45,686 nucleotides of DNA from Candidimonas sp. SYP-B2681 (GTDB lineage Bacteria; Pseudomonadota; Gammaproteobacteria; Burkholderiales; Burkholderiaceae_B), in the NCBI RefSeq assembly GCF_003971065.1, contig NZ_RYDV01000010.1, forward strand, positions 1-45,686, in the 5' to 3' direction. The notes below the pieces were generated by a model. The model ran no database searches. It saw only the letters and a program-made list of their open reading frames with translations, and had not been told where the DNA came from. Positions 1 through 8,444 of the stretch are shown in pieces; positions within the stretch are counted from its first letter, which is position 1; the number at the start of each line of letters is the position of its first letter. Made by a program: the position numbers and the translations under genes.

Positions 1-621
1 TATCCTATACGAGGATCGATTCACGCAAGGCTATGGCCAGCTAGACTCTCAGTTGTACGGAAAACAGGCGGATCAATGATTTATCAAAACCGCCCAAACA
101 CAAAAATTCTGACACTCCCCCGCAATATGACGACACCCCACCCCCCCGAGACAAGGAGCAAGTACCCTATTCACTCTCCAGCCAAAGTCCTCGGAGGTAC
201 GGTCGACGCAAATGCCGAGGCGCAGGGGACCCGGGCAGGCCGGGCGAAAGGTTGAGCGCGCCGTGCCTGGGGCCGGATCACGGAATCAAGGGCGAGCCTG
301 TTTGAAGTGGGACGCTTGCCAACAGTCCAGTGGACTGTTGGCCCCACGAGTTCTCGCCCGCCGTGATCCGGGTCCAGGCACGGGTAGTCCCGATAGGGAC
401 CGCAGCGATCTTGAGACAGGCCTGCCCGGGTCCCCTGCGCCGGTTTGAGACAAAACCAGACATGTACGTAGTCACTGAACGATCCGGCAGCCAGATATCG
501 CTAAGCACAAGCCGCAGCTCAGCCAGACCGCCTACTCGGCGCCAGCCCAATACTCCCTCATATGCGCCTTACACAGAACGGCACGAGAATTTTGAACGGC
601 TATGATATATTTCGCTCCGAC
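1..621. other. Spacer at the window edge, no clear complete gene
   Basis: This stretch holds no gene I can support beyond a possible fragment. In frame 2 an open frame runs from the window edge to a TGA at 77-79 and would give 25 residues (ending GKQADQ). It could be the C-terminus of a gene lying upstream, but it is too short to identify. The rest contains the palindromic repeat at 219-441, and 442-621 leads into the cobalamin riboswitch. Small open frames inside the palindrome (for example 212-448) look like by-products of its GC-rich arms. Confidence 0.4.
219..441. repeat. Long palindromic repeat, type 1, copy A
   Basis: This is an imperfect palindrome of 223 bp. The outer arms 219-240 and 420-441 are perfectly complementary over 22 bp. 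A second pair of arms, 261-283 and 361-383, is complementary with two mismatches. The centre 318-342 is a near-perfect palindrome around CAGTCCAGTGGACTG. A side hairpin on the right half (GTCCC near 387-391, GGGAC near 396-400) is followed by CGCAGCGATCTTGAG. The plan matches copies B, C and D, but the arm sequences differ from them while remaining self-complementary. It lies upstream of the btuB riboswitch. Confidence 0.85.
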
Positions 622-792
622 AAAGGTGCTTTCGTAGTAAATAAAGCGGCCAAAGCTTCATGCTGGCCACACGGCGAAAGTTAAACGGGAAACAGACGCG
701 CCATTGCCCTCAGGCAAAAGCCACACGCCAAACTGTGCTGCCCCCGCAACGGTAAGCATGACCATCATGCCAGCCCGACACCGGCCTTGATC
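622..792 (+). promoter_or_regulatory. Cobalamin (B12) riboswitch
   Basis: The leader upstream of btuB carries the landmarks of the cobalamin riboswitch family: AGGTGCT near 624, AACGGGAA near 684-691, and the conserved GCTGCCCCCGCAACGGTAA (737-755). The closing part GCCAGCCCGACACCGGCC follows at about 768-785. It should repress btuB and probably the downstream btuF-like gene when adenosylcobalamin is plentiful. It overlaps the longer possible btuB start at 787, which favours the ATG at 913. The exact 5' and 3' edges are estimates. Confidence 0.9.
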
Positions 793-912
793 ATCCCCAG
801 TCCATTTCCTGGCCACGAAGTTTCACGATTGCGACATCACCGACTCGCCATCCCGGCCAGGAATGTTTTTCTTGCTTACAACGTGCGGGGACGCGCGTTT
901 TTCGGGTTCATC

Positions 913-2802
913 ATGCCTTTCACATTTAACCGGCAAGCACTTGCCGTACTCTCCTGTTTCGTTTCCGCGGCCGCATCGGCGCAGGCTCCCAGTGCCGTTC
1001 CCGAGCTCGATCAAATCGTCGTTACGGCCAGCCGAATGGCTCAACTGCAAAAAGACGTAATCGGCGACGTAACCGTCATCGATAAGAAGGAGCTGCAGAA
1101 GGCTGGCCAGGACAGCATCGCCGAGACCCTTGCCCGCCAGCCGGGTGTACAGTTCTATAACAACGGTGGACCCCAGACAACCACAGGTGTGTTCCTTCGC
1201 GGCACGAGCCCGGCCCAGACGCTAGTCCTGGTCGATGGGATACGTATCAACAGTATCACTTCCGGGGCCACGAGCTGGGGTGCCATCGATCCTGCCGTCA
1301 TCGAACGTATCGAAATTGTTCGCGGCGCGGCCAGCAGCCTGTACGGATCCGACGCCATTGGCGGCGTCATCAACATCATCACCAAGAAATCGGGTGAAGA
1401 CCGGGCGCCAGCCGCTTGGGCAAACATCGGCATCGGCACCTACAGCACATTCAAATCCAGCGTGGGCCTATCTGGCGCTCAGGATGGGTGGGACTATGCG
1501 CTGTCCACCAGCATGGCTGAAAGCAATGGTTTCAACGCCAGCAGCCCCGTGTCGGGAAGCTTTAACCGAGACGCCGACGGCTACAGTCAGCATGCACTGT
1601 CGGGGTCTCTGGGATACCGCTGGAAGCCAGGGCACCATATCGGCCTGACGGCCTTTAACGGTTATATAGACGGGGACTTCGATAGTGGATCCGATCCTCG
1701 TGTCGCGCACGCCATCACCCGCCAGCAAGCCTATACGCTGACCAGCACCGATGACATTACCGACTACTGGCAGAGCGTGCTCAGATTTGGACTATCCAAA
1801 GAAAGCAACGAAAGCAGGAGTTACGGCGGTTCATTCTCGTTCGGCTCCTTGCAGCGCTCGTATTCATGGCAAAACAATCTGAAATTCTCAGACAATCAGA
1901 ATGTCTCGGTCATTCTGGAACGATTGGAAGAACGGCCCGCTTCATTTTCGAGCTACACGACGAATCGCCGCGATACCAATTCCGCTGGGCTGATCTACCG
2001 GGGCGATTTCGATGCCCATCATGTCCAAGCCAGCATACGCAATGACAATATTTCCAATTACGGCAATCAAGTGACCGGAGGTCTGGGATACGACTTCGAC
2101 TTGAATGATCAATGGACCGTAGGCGTGGCCGGAAATACAGGCTTCCGCGCCCCGACCTTTGCAGACTTGTATTACCCGTTCGAGCAGTATTACTACGATG
2201 GCTGGCCCAGCGGCAGCTTTCAGGGCAATCCCAATCTGAAACCGGAGAAATCGCGCAACATCGAAGCGCGGCTACGATATGAAGACGACACGACGCGCTT
2301 AGGCCTGGTCGTCTATCAAAACAAAATCCGCGATCTGATCAACGGTTATGTTTGCGATTTCAACTTTGATTGCACGGCCAACAATACGGACCGCGCCACG
2401 ATCCGCGGCGTGACGCTCACTGCACAGAAAGATTTCGGCAAAACGACCGTACGAGCCAGCGCCGATTTTATGGACCCTCGCAACGATCAACCGCGTGAAG
2501 GCGAAGGATCCGTTCTCGTTCGCCGGGCCAAGCAAGTCTATCTTTTGGGTGTCGATCATCGCATCGACGCGCTGACGGTAGGTGCCGAGTATCAATTTAT
2601 CGGCAAGCGCTACGACGACGTCGCCAACACCAGGGTAATGGGAGGCTACAGCCTGCTTAATCTGACTGCTGCTTACGATTTCAGCAAAAACGTTGGCGTC
2701 CAGGTCCGTTGGAATAATCTTCTGAATAAGGACTACACCAACGTCTATGGTTACAACATGCCAGGTTCCAATGTGTTCGTGAACCTTTCCTTCCGGATGT
2801 AG
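913..2802 (+). CDS. btuB: TonB-dependent vitamin B12 outer-membrane receptor BtuB
   Basis: The protein has 629 residues from ATG 913. The frame stays open to 787, but that would put 42 extra residues before an obvious signal peptide and overlap the riboswitch. Residues 1-23 form the signal peptide (ending ASA|QA), 33-41 (DQIVVTASR) are a TonB box, about 50-160 are the plug, and the remainder is a 22-strand-type beta barrel. BtuB binds cobalamin at the cell surface and imports it to the periplasm using TonB/ExbBD energy. The upstream riboswitch and the BtuF-like gene eight bases downstream support cobalamin as substrate. The last residue is Met after a phenylalanine-containing beta strand (LSFRM), rather than the usual terminal Phe. 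Confidence 0.9.
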   Translation: MPFTFNRQALAVLSCFVSAAASAQAPSAVPELDQIVVTASRMAQLQKDVIGDVTVIDKKELQKAGQDSIAETLARQPGVQFYNNGGPQTTTGVFLRGTSPAQTLVLVDGIRINSITSGATSWGAIDPAVIERIEIVRGAASSLYGSDAIGGVINIITKKSGEDRAPAAWANIGIGTYSTFKSSVGLSGAQDGWDYALSTSMAESNGFNASSPVSGSFNRDADGYSQHALSGSLGYRWKPGHHIGLTAFNGYIDGDFDSGSDPRVAHAITRQQAYTLTSTDDITDYWQSVLRFGLSKESNESRSYGGSFSFGSLQRSYSWQNNLKFSDNQNVSVILERLEERPASFSSYTTNRRDTNSAGLIYRGDFDAHHVQASIRNDNISNYGNQVTGGLGYDFDLNDQWTVGVAGNTGFRAPTFADLYYPFEQYYYDGWPSGSFQGNPNLKPEKSRNIEARLRYEDDTTRLGLVVYQNKIRDLINGYVCDFNFDCTANNTDRATIRGVTLTAQKDFGKTTVRASADFMDPRNDQPREGEGSVLVRRAKQVYLLGVDHRIDALTVGAEYQFIGKRYDDVANTRVMGGYSLLNLTAAYDFSKNVGVQVRWNNLLNKDYTNVYGYNMPGSNVFVNLSFRM

Positions 2803-2809
2803 GGCCAAC

Positions 2810-3730
2810 ATGTCAGGAATGTGTTCGCGCTGGAACCCTGTCGGAATAGCCGCTCGCAGCCTGGTAATTCTAGGGTTGCTGGCCACCTGTGTGTTCCATA
2901 CGCGAGCACAGACCGCTGAAGTCAGCCTACTTCCAGATGCGGCACAGGTGGCAGAGTCAATGCCGCCTGCCGCACGCGTCATCACATTGGCGCCCCACAT
3001 CACCGAGCTCGTTTTCGCGGCCGGCGCTGGCGAGAAGATCGTCGCCACCGTGACCAGCAGCGACTACCCCCGCGCTGCGCTGGCCATACCGCGAATTGGC
3101 GATGGCTTGAATATCAGCGTGGAGAAAGCGCTTGCCGTACGCCCTGACCTGGTTATCGCGTGGCAGCCTTCGGGCGCGGCCGTAACCCTGGCTCCGATCC
3201 TATCCCAACTGGATATACCATTGCTTTATTCCGCACCGCGCACGCTGGATGAGGTCAAGACAGAAATCGTTCGTTTCGGAGCACTATTCAGTACCCAGGC
3301 CATCGCTGGCCCTGCTGCCCAGCACTTCGCAGATCGCCTTGAAGCAATTAACAGCCGATACGCTCACCGCAAGCCCGTTTCCGTCTTCATCGAAGTGGGC
3401 ACAGCGCCTTTGTACACAATCGGAAATGATCCATTGCTCAACGATGCCTTGCGGATTTGCGCAGGCGTCAATGTGTACGCGAACGCCGCGATCGCCGCAC
3501 CGCAGGTCACCATCGAAAGCGTGTTGCTCACGCAGCCCGATGTCGTCTTAGCGGCTGCCTCTAACACGGCACGTTTAGCGGACTCGCAAAAAAGGTGGAC
3601 GGAGTTGAAGCTGCCCGCTGCACTGGACGGACATGTCTACGGCATAAACCCTGATGAGCTCTTCCGACCCGGCCCGCGCCTGATCGACGCCACGGAAAAA
3701 CTATGCCAATACCTGGACCTTGCACGTTAG
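2810..3730 (+). CDS. btuF: Periplasmic cobalamin-binding protein (BtuF-like)
   Basis: This 306-residue protein starts seven bases after the btuB stop, so the two are likely one transcript. Residues 1 to about 33 are a signal peptide. The mature part has the helical-backbone metal-receptor fold signature RVITLAPHITELVFAAGAG (56-74), followed by VEKALAVRPDLVIAW (104-118), both typical of BtuF. Its family role is to carry B12 from the outer-membrane receptor to the BtuCD ABC transporter. No btuC or btuD lies in the window; the next gene is thiG. An internal ATG at 2819 is an alternative start. A heme or siderophore binder of the same fold is less likely given the riboswitch-controlled btuB. Confidence 0.82.
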   Translation: MSGMCSRWNPVGIAARSLVILGLLATCVFHTRAQTAEVSLLPDAAQVAESMPPAARVITLAPHITELVFAAGAGEKIVATVTSSDYPRAALAIPRIGDGLNISVEKALAVRPDLVIAWQPSGAAVTLAPILSQLDIPLLYSAPRTLDEVKTEIVRFGALFSTQAIAGPAAQHFADRLEAINSRYAHRKPVSVFIEVGTAPLYTIGNDPLLNDALRICAGVNVYANAAIAAPQVTIESVLLTQPDVVLAAASNTARLADSQKRWTELKLPAALDGHVYGINPDELFRPGPRLIDATEKLCQYLDLAR

Positions 3731-3885
3731 GCGCTACTATTCGTCCGTAAAGGGTCCAACATAAGGCCCTCAAATGGATTATGCTTTTACATCGTTCGTG
3801 TCCACGTCGACTTCCGCACCGGACATGCAAAACGTAGCCAACGCCGCGCCTTTCTCGTTGACGCTTACCTATAGCCGCATAAACC

Positions 3886-4683
3886 ATGAATCAAGCAGAC
3901 ACTTTCACCCTAGCAGGCCGCAGTTATTCCTCTCGCCTACTCGTTGGCACAGGCAAATACAAGAATTTCGAAGAGACCCGGCTGGCGATTGACGCCAGCG
4001 GCGCAGAAATCGTTACTGTGGCCATACGCCGCACCAACATTGGGCAGAATGCGGGTGAACCGAACCTGCTCGATTTTCTGCCACCTTCCAAGTTCACCAT
4101 TTTGCCTAACACCGCTGGCTGTTTCAATGCCGAAGACGCGGTACGCACGCTGCGCCTGGCGCGCGAGCTTCTCGACGGCCACGATCTGGTGAAACTAGAA
4201 GTGCTGGGCGATAAAGATAACCTTTTCCCCAACATGCCCGCCACGCTGGAAGCCGCCAAGACGCTGGTCAGCGAAGGCTTCAAGGTAATGGTCTATTGCA
4301 CCGACGACCCCATACAATGCCGCATGCTCGAAGACATGGGCTGCGTTGCGATCATGCCGTTGGCCTCGCTTATCGGTTCCGGCATGGGCATTCTGAACCC
4401 CTGGAACTTGCGTCTGATTATTGACCAGTCTCATGTTCCGGTCCTGGTCGATGCCGGAGTGGGCACCGCGTCCGACGCCGCCGTCGCCATGGAGCTTGGT
4501 TGCGACGCCATATTGATGAACACGGCAATTGCCGGCGCCCGTAATCCCATCCTCATGGCCAGTGCGATGAATAAAGCTGTGCAAGCCGGGCGTGAAGCCT
4601 TCCTGGCGGGCCGCGTCCCGCGCAAGTTTTACAGCGCCGACCCTAGTTCGCCTACCGAAGGCTTGATCCAATCCAAGGCGTGA
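3886..4683 (+). CDS. thiG: Thiazole synthase ThiG
   Basis: The 265-residue product matches ThiG along its whole length, a TIM-barrel enzyme. It condenses 1-deoxy-D-xylulose 5-phosphate, dehydroglycine and the ThiS thiocarboxylate into the thiazole phosphate of thiamin. Lys103 in LVKLEVLGD is the expected Schiff-base lysine. [18 protein letters not shown] (188-205) forms the phosphate-binding region and [14 protein letters not shown] (205-218) is also typical. The 155-bp leader shows no CTGAGA-type element, so I see no TPP riboswitch. The sulfur carrier thiS, usually next door, is absent, and the small frame at 3774 does not end in Gly-Gly. thiD follows directly. Confidence 0.95.
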   Translation: MNQADTFTLAGRSYSSRLLVGTGKYKNFEETRLAIDASGAEIVTVAIRRTNIGQNAGEPNLLDFLPPSKFTILPNTAGCFNAEDAVRTLRLARELLDGHDLVKLEVLGDKDNLFPNMPATLEAAKTLVSEGFKVMVYCTDDPIQCRMLEDMGCVAIMPLASLIGSGMGILNPWNLRLIIDQSHVPVLVDAGVGTASDAAVAMELGCDAILMNTAIAGARNPILMASAMNKAVQAGREAFLAGRVPRKFYSADPSSPTEGLIQSKA

Positions 4684-4691
4684 CACCTGAA

Positions 4692-5513
4692 ATGATCCCC
4701 AATACCCTTACGATCGCCGGCGTTGATCCGTCGGGCGGTGCCGGCATACTGGCCGACATCAAGACCATGAGTGCTCTCGGCGCTTATGGGACTGCAGTGG
4801 TCGCTGCGCTGACGGCACAAAACACCCAGGCAGTCACGGCTATCTCTCCCATACCGCCCGAATTCGTAGCCGCTCAGATTGACACCTTGTTCGCCGATGT
4901 CCGTATCGACGCTGTAAAAATCGGCATGCTTGGTCAAAAGCTGGTAACCCGAGCGGTCGCCGAGCGCTTGGCCTACTGGAAACCGGCCCATCTGGTGCTG
5001 GATCCCGTCATGGTTGCAAAAAGCGGCGATCACCTGCTCGAAGCCTCCGCGATAGAAGAGCTACGTGAAAACCTTTTGCCCCTTGCAACGATGCTGACGC
5101 CGAACCTGCCGGAAGCCGGCGTGCTGCTGGGGTCCAGCGCCGTCGATTCCATCAGGGAAATGCGGCGGGTCGCCGAGAAGCTGCGGCGCCTCCTGGCCGA
5201 TCAGGGCGAACGCTGGGTGTTTTTGAAGGGCGGTCATTTGCCCGGCAATGACACAATTGATATCCTGCATGACGGCGACCGCATGATCGAGCTGCCCGGA
5301 CGACGCATCGACACGCCCAATACGCATGGCACCGGTTGTACCCTGTCGGCAGCGCTTGCCGCGCTGCTGCCTCAGGTCAACGATGTCCCGGAGGCCGCCA
5401 CTCGAGCCAAGGCTTACCTGGTCGCGGCGATCACCCATTCCGGAGAGCTTAGCGTTGGCAAGGGCCACGGGCCAGTGCAGCACTTTCATGCGTGGTGGCC
5501 GTCGCGTTCCTAA
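4692..5513 (+). CDS. thiD: Hydroxymethylpyrimidine / phosphomethylpyrimidine kinase ThiD
   Basis: The 273-residue protein is a ribokinase-fold kinase that phosphorylates HMP and HMP-P in the pyrimidine branch of thiamin synthesis. The N-terminal LTIAGVDPSGGAGILADIKT, the substrate-site stretch VLDPVMVAKSGD and the C-terminal anion hole THGTGCTLSAA are all present. I chose ATG 4692, which has AAGGCG at a reasonable distance upstream. A GTG at 4680 overlapping the thiG stop would add four residues and is also possible. It forms an operon with thiG. No thiE or thiC is nearby. Confidence 0.92.
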   Translation: MIPNTLTIAGVDPSGGAGILADIKTMSALGAYGTAVVAALTAQNTQAVTAISPIPPEFVAAQIDTLFADVRIDAVKIGMLGQKLVTRAVAERLAYWKPAHLVLDPVMVAKSGDHLLEASAIEELRENLLPLATMLTPNLPEAGVLLGSSAVDSIREMRRVAEKLRRLLADQGERWVFLKGGHLPGNDTIDILHDGDRMIELPGRRIDTPNTHGTGCTLSAALAALLPQVNDVPEAATRAKAYLVAAITHSGELSVGKGHGPVQHFHAWWPSRS

Positions 5514-5584
5514 GCGTCGTGCAAGCCGCGCACAGTCATATCGGCCGCCACTCTGGCCGGCAAATAAGCTATAGTAGATATGCT

Positions 5585-5610
5585 TTGCCCCAATTATTTA
5601 CCTGGGGCAA
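5585..5610. other. Inverted repeat in the leader of pcm
   Basis: An 8-bp perfect stem, TTGCCCCA (5585-5592) and TGGGGCAA (5603-5610), encloses a 10-nt AT-rich loop between thiD and pcm. No T-run follows on either side, so a classical intrinsic terminator is doubtful. It could be an operator or a weak terminator for thiD. Confidence 0.35.
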
Positions 5611-5643
5611 CATGTACCACCCAACCTTACTTTTGTAGAAGCT

Positions 5644-6324
5644 ATGAACGTCACCGCGCTTTCAGAAATCGAACAAGCCCGATTCAATATGGTCGAGCAG
5701 CAAATTCGCCCCTGGGAAGTGCTTGACCAGACAGTCCTCCAGGCTCTTTTTGACGTCCAGCGTGAACGTTATGTACCGCCGGCCATGCAAAGCCTGGCAT
5801 TTTCCGATGTCGAATTGCCGCTCATCATCAATTCGGTCGATACGCGCGAAACCATGCTTTCGCCTAAGGTCGAAGCGCGCCTCGCGCAGGAAATGCAGCT
5901 CAAGCACACCGACTGCATACTCGAGATCGGCACAGGCTCAGGCTACCAGGCCGCACTGCTCGCCAAACTTGCCCAGCAAGTCACCAGCGTCGAGGTCGAC
6001 AGCCGGCTGGCGGCATTTGCCGTACAGAACCTGCAACGCAACCATGTCGACAACGTGAAGGTGGAAGTCGGCGATGCGCACTCAGGCTGGGGCACCACCG
6101 AATACGATGCCATTCTGGTAACGGGTTCCGTGCCTGTTGTGCCCGACGCCCTCAAATACCAATTGCGGGTCGGTGGGCGCCTGGTCGTTGTCGTCGGCCA
6201 AAACCCGGTCATGACGGCCTGCCGCATCACCCGCACCAGCGCCGCCAGCTTCGATACCAAAACGCTTTTCGACACCGTAATAAAACCATTGCGCGGTGCG
6301 ACCATTTCCCAGTTCAAGTTCTAA
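5644..6324 (+). CDS. pcm: Protein-L-isoaspartate O-methyltransferase family protein
   Basis: The 226-residue protein has a class I SAM-binding fold with motif I CILEIGTGSGYQAALLA (about 91-107) and a C-terminal strand region VGGRLVVVVG. Overall it belongs to the PCMT family, whose members repair isoaspartyl residues. The canonical substrate loop (Q-T-I-S-x-P in E. coli Pcm) is replaced here by RETMLSPKVEARLAQEM, so classical repair activity should not be assumed. Its stop codon is immediately followed by the tolC start, which suggests co-transcription and perhaps an envelope-linked role. Confidence 0.8.
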   Translation: MNVTALSEIEQARFNMVEQQIRPWEVLDQTVLQALFDVQRERYVPPAMQSLAFSDVELPLIINSVDTRETMLSPKVEARLAQEMQLKHTDCILEIGTGSGYQAALLAKLAQQVTSVEVDSRLAAFAVQNLQRNHVDNVKVEVGDAHSGWGTTEYDAILVTGSVPVVPDALKYQLRVGGRLVVVVGQNPVMTACRITRTSAASFDTKTLFDTVIKPLRGATISQFKF

Positions 6325-7674
6325 ATGGCTCGCGCCCCCTGGTCTGCGAGGCTTTCTGTAGCCCTGATCATGGTGGGCGGTGTTGCACAAGCCTGCGCCC
6401 AGGACCTCCTTCAAACGTGGCAGATGGCGCTGCAGCGCGACCCCATTTTCGCGGCAAGCCGGGCGGGACGAAACGCTGAGCAGGAACGAATCCCTCAGGC
6501 ACGGGCGAAGTTATTGCCCTTTGTTACTGCTGATGCCATCGCCGAAGTCGATGATATCCGACGCCTTGGCGGCCTGAACAATAGCTCAAGCGAACGCCGG
6601 GCTCTATGGACTCTGGCGTTGACCCAGCCTATCGTCGACGTCAGTGCATGGCGGGAACTTAAACGCTCCGGTTATATTGCGAAATCGGCCGATGTCGTGC
6701 AGGCCGCAGCCTACCAAGACCTGGTATTGCGGGTGTCGCAAGCCTATTTCGACGTCTTGGCAGCCCAGGACACCCTACGTGCCCTTCAGGCACAAAAAGA
6801 AGCCGTGCAGACCCAATTGCGGGCGGCGCAAAAAGGTTTCGAATTGGGTAGCACTACCATTGCTGACACCTACGAGGCCCAGGCCCGTCTGGACTTGCTG
6901 AACGCCAGCGAACTGCAAGCGCAGAACGTCCTGCAGGTAAGCCAAGACCTGCTGGCAAAAATTATCAACGAACGTCCGTCATCACTGGCCGAGCTGGCCC
7001 CCGGCACCGTGCTGCCCGGCCCATCGCCCAACCGGCTGACAGACTGGACGGCGCAGTCCTCGCACGCCAACCTGTCCGTAGCGCAAGCAGACCTGACTGC
7101 CAAAATTGTCGAAAAGCAGATCGACATCGCCAAGAGCGAGCACTACCCGACCCTGCACCTGCGGGCGCTAACCGGCAGCGCCTCTGATCGAGGCCTGGTC
7201 AGCAATAATACTGGCGGGGGCAGCAGCGGCCCACGCGCACTGGAAAGCATCATAGGCCTACAGGTCTCCATCCCAATATTTACCGGCGGCGAAATCTCGT
7301 CCATCGTACGGGAACAAACCTCGCGGCTGCAGCAAGCCCGCTACCAACTCGAAGACGCCAAGCGCGCCGCGGTGCAGTCCACTCAACAATATTTCTCGGG
7401 CGTAACCTCAGGCCTCGCTCAAATCGAAGCCCTGCAAGCCGCCGAAAAATCCAGCCTGGCTTCGCTCCAAGCGAACAAAACCGGCTATGAAGTGGGTGTG
7501 CGCATCAACATCGACGTCCTTAACGCCCAGCAACAGCTGTTCGAGACCCAGCGCAGTCTTTTACGGGCCCGCTACGATACCCTCATGAACAGTCTTAGAC
7601 TCAAGGCCAGCAGCGGCATCCTGAGCGACAAGGACATCGTCGCGATCAACCAACTACTGACACAGAAGCGATAA
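6325..7674 (+). CDS. tolC: TolC-family outer-membrane efflux/secretion channel
   Basis: The 449-residue protein begins at the ATG directly abutting the pcm stop. Residues 1 to about 25 are a signal peptide ending ACAQ, followed by the TolC opening DLLQTWQMALQRDPIFAASR. Two outer-membrane efflux repeats with long alpha-helical, Ala/Gln-rich stretches follow, including KGFELGSTTIADTYEAQARL in the first half and TGYEVGVRINIDVLNAQQQL in the second. These are the paired hallmark segments of TolC. It forms the trimeric exit duct for RND or ABC efflux pumps and type I secretion. No pump genes are adjacent. Confidence 0.93.
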   Translation: MARAPWSARLSVALIMVGGVAQACAQDLLQTWQMALQRDPIFAASRAGRNAEQERIPQARAKLLPFVTADAIAEVDDIRRLGGLNNSSSERRALWTLALTQPIVDVSAWRELKRSGYIAKSADVVQAAAYQDLVLRVSQAYFDVLAAQDTLRALQAQKEAVQTQLRAAQKGFELGSTTIADTYEAQARLDLLNASELQAQNVLQVSQDLLAKIINERPSSLAELAPGTVLPGPSPNRLTDWTAQSSHANLSVAQADLTAKIVEKQIDIAKSEHYPTLHLRALTGSASDRGLVSNNTGGGSSGPRALESIIGLQVSIPIFTGGEISSIVREQTSRLQQARYQLEDAKRAAVQSTQQYFSGVTSGLAQIEALQAAEKSSLASLQANKTGYEVGVRINIDVLNAQQQLFETQRSLLRARYDTLMNSLRLKASSGILSDKDIVAINQLLTQKR

Positions 7675-7805
7675 GTCTTTCGCCGTCGTCGTAGCAGTCG
7701 CTTAAGTGGACGTTATTGGGTTCTTGACCGGTCTGTACGGCTTTTGTCCGTGCTTATTGGGCTCTTAACCGGTGTTTCCAGTTTATGCTTACTGGGTTCT
7801 TTACC

Positions 7806-7928
7806 GGTGTTTGCACTTGGCGCCGGGGCCCGCTCAATGCGTTTGCGGTCCCGTTGGGACTTCCCGGGCAAGCAGTTCAGGTCCGGCGCACGCTTACTTC
7901 GCCTACCCCGGCGCCAAGCGCAAACACC
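7806..7928. repeat. Palindromic repeat, type 2, copy 1 (short form)
   Basis: The outer arms 7806-7828 and 7906-7928 are complementary over 23 bp with one mismatch and share the core TTGGCGCCGGGG. The inner part is short (77 bp) and lacks the central CAGTCCA palindrome seen in the copy at 36321. The arm tip differs from that copy (GGTGTTTGC against GGTGTCTAT), and the opposite arm changes with it. A linker to the type 1 element follows immediately. Confidence 0.8.
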
Positions 7929-8005
7929 TCGGCTTACGAATCAGGCCACGGCCTAGACCCGTTCTAGCGCAGATTAACCGACTCGCCTAATTGTCACTGC
8001 CCCGA

Positions 8006-8227
8006 GGTGCAGAGGGTTTGCGGGGGCTGGGCGAAAGGTTGAGCAAGCCGACCGGTCCGCTGTCATCGGGAAAAAAGGGCGAAGCTGTCTGAGTGGGGTC
8101 AACAGTCCTGTGGACGGTTGACCCCGCGAGTTCTTCGCCCGCCCCGATGACAACGGACCGGTCGGGAAGCCCGGCGAAGCGCGGGCCGCAGCGATCTTGA
8201 GCCCAGCCCCCGCAAACCCTCTGCACC
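8006..8227. repeat. Long palindromic repeat, type 1, copy B
   Basis: This 222-bp imperfect palindrome has outer arms 8006-8032 and 8201-8227 that are perfectly complementary over 27 bp. Inner arms 8050-8059 and 8154-8163 (GACCGGTCCG and its complement) and the centre 8095-8125 also pair. The unpaired sides carry GAAAGGTTGAG on the left, and on the right a side hairpin (GCCCG / CGGGC) followed by CGCAGCGATCTTGAG, as in copies A and C. Confidence 0.9.
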
Positions 8228-8248
8228 ATCGCAAGAACCGAGATATCC

Positions 8249-8303
8249 AGAGAAATGCGAGATAGCGAGAGAAATGCGAGATAGCGAGAGAAATGCGGGA
8301 TCG
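8249..8303. repeat. 19-bp tandem repeat, 2.9 copies
   Basis: The unit AGAGAAATGCGAGATAGCG occurs at 8249-8267 and 8268-8286, then as a degenerate partial copy at 8287-8303. It lies just outside the right arm of type 1 palindrome copy B. No coding sense or known binding motif was recognised. Confidence 0.8.
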
Positions 8304-8444
8304 ATGAAGGAAAGATAGGAACACCGAAAAACGGCCAAACGATCAAATGGCCAAGAAAACGAAATAAAACCGTGCTGTATGCGCAGAAAGATAGAAAGCT
8401 AAAAAAAATCCAACCACCTACACAGCCGAAAACCACACGGCAAT

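Larger units (their letters stand above)
7675..8444. other. Repeat-filled spacer between tolC and hldC
   Basis: This 770-bp stretch between convergent genes has no supportable gene. It contains three copies of a TGGGTTCTTAACCGGT-like motif (7716-7732, 7757-7773, 7792-7808), a type 2 palindrome (7806-7928), a linker (7940-8005), a type 1 palindrome (8006-8227) and a 19-bp tandem repeat (8249-8303). Open frames here run through the palindromes on both strands and resemble no family. Confidence 0.8.

Noticed and set aside
212-605. Small genes inside palindrome copy A
   Set aside because: Frames exist on both strands of all palindrome copies but their translations are not conserved between copies, have no ribosome-binding sites and no family resemblance.
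3731-3885. TPP riboswitch or thiS before thiG
   Set aside because: No CTGAGA or ACCTGATCTGGATAATGCC-type conserved segments are seen, and the small frame at 3774 does not end in Gly-Gly or look like a ubiquitin-fold carrier.
3774-3992. 72-codon frame at the start of thiG
   Set aside because: Most of it overlaps thiG in another frame and the translation resembles no protein family.
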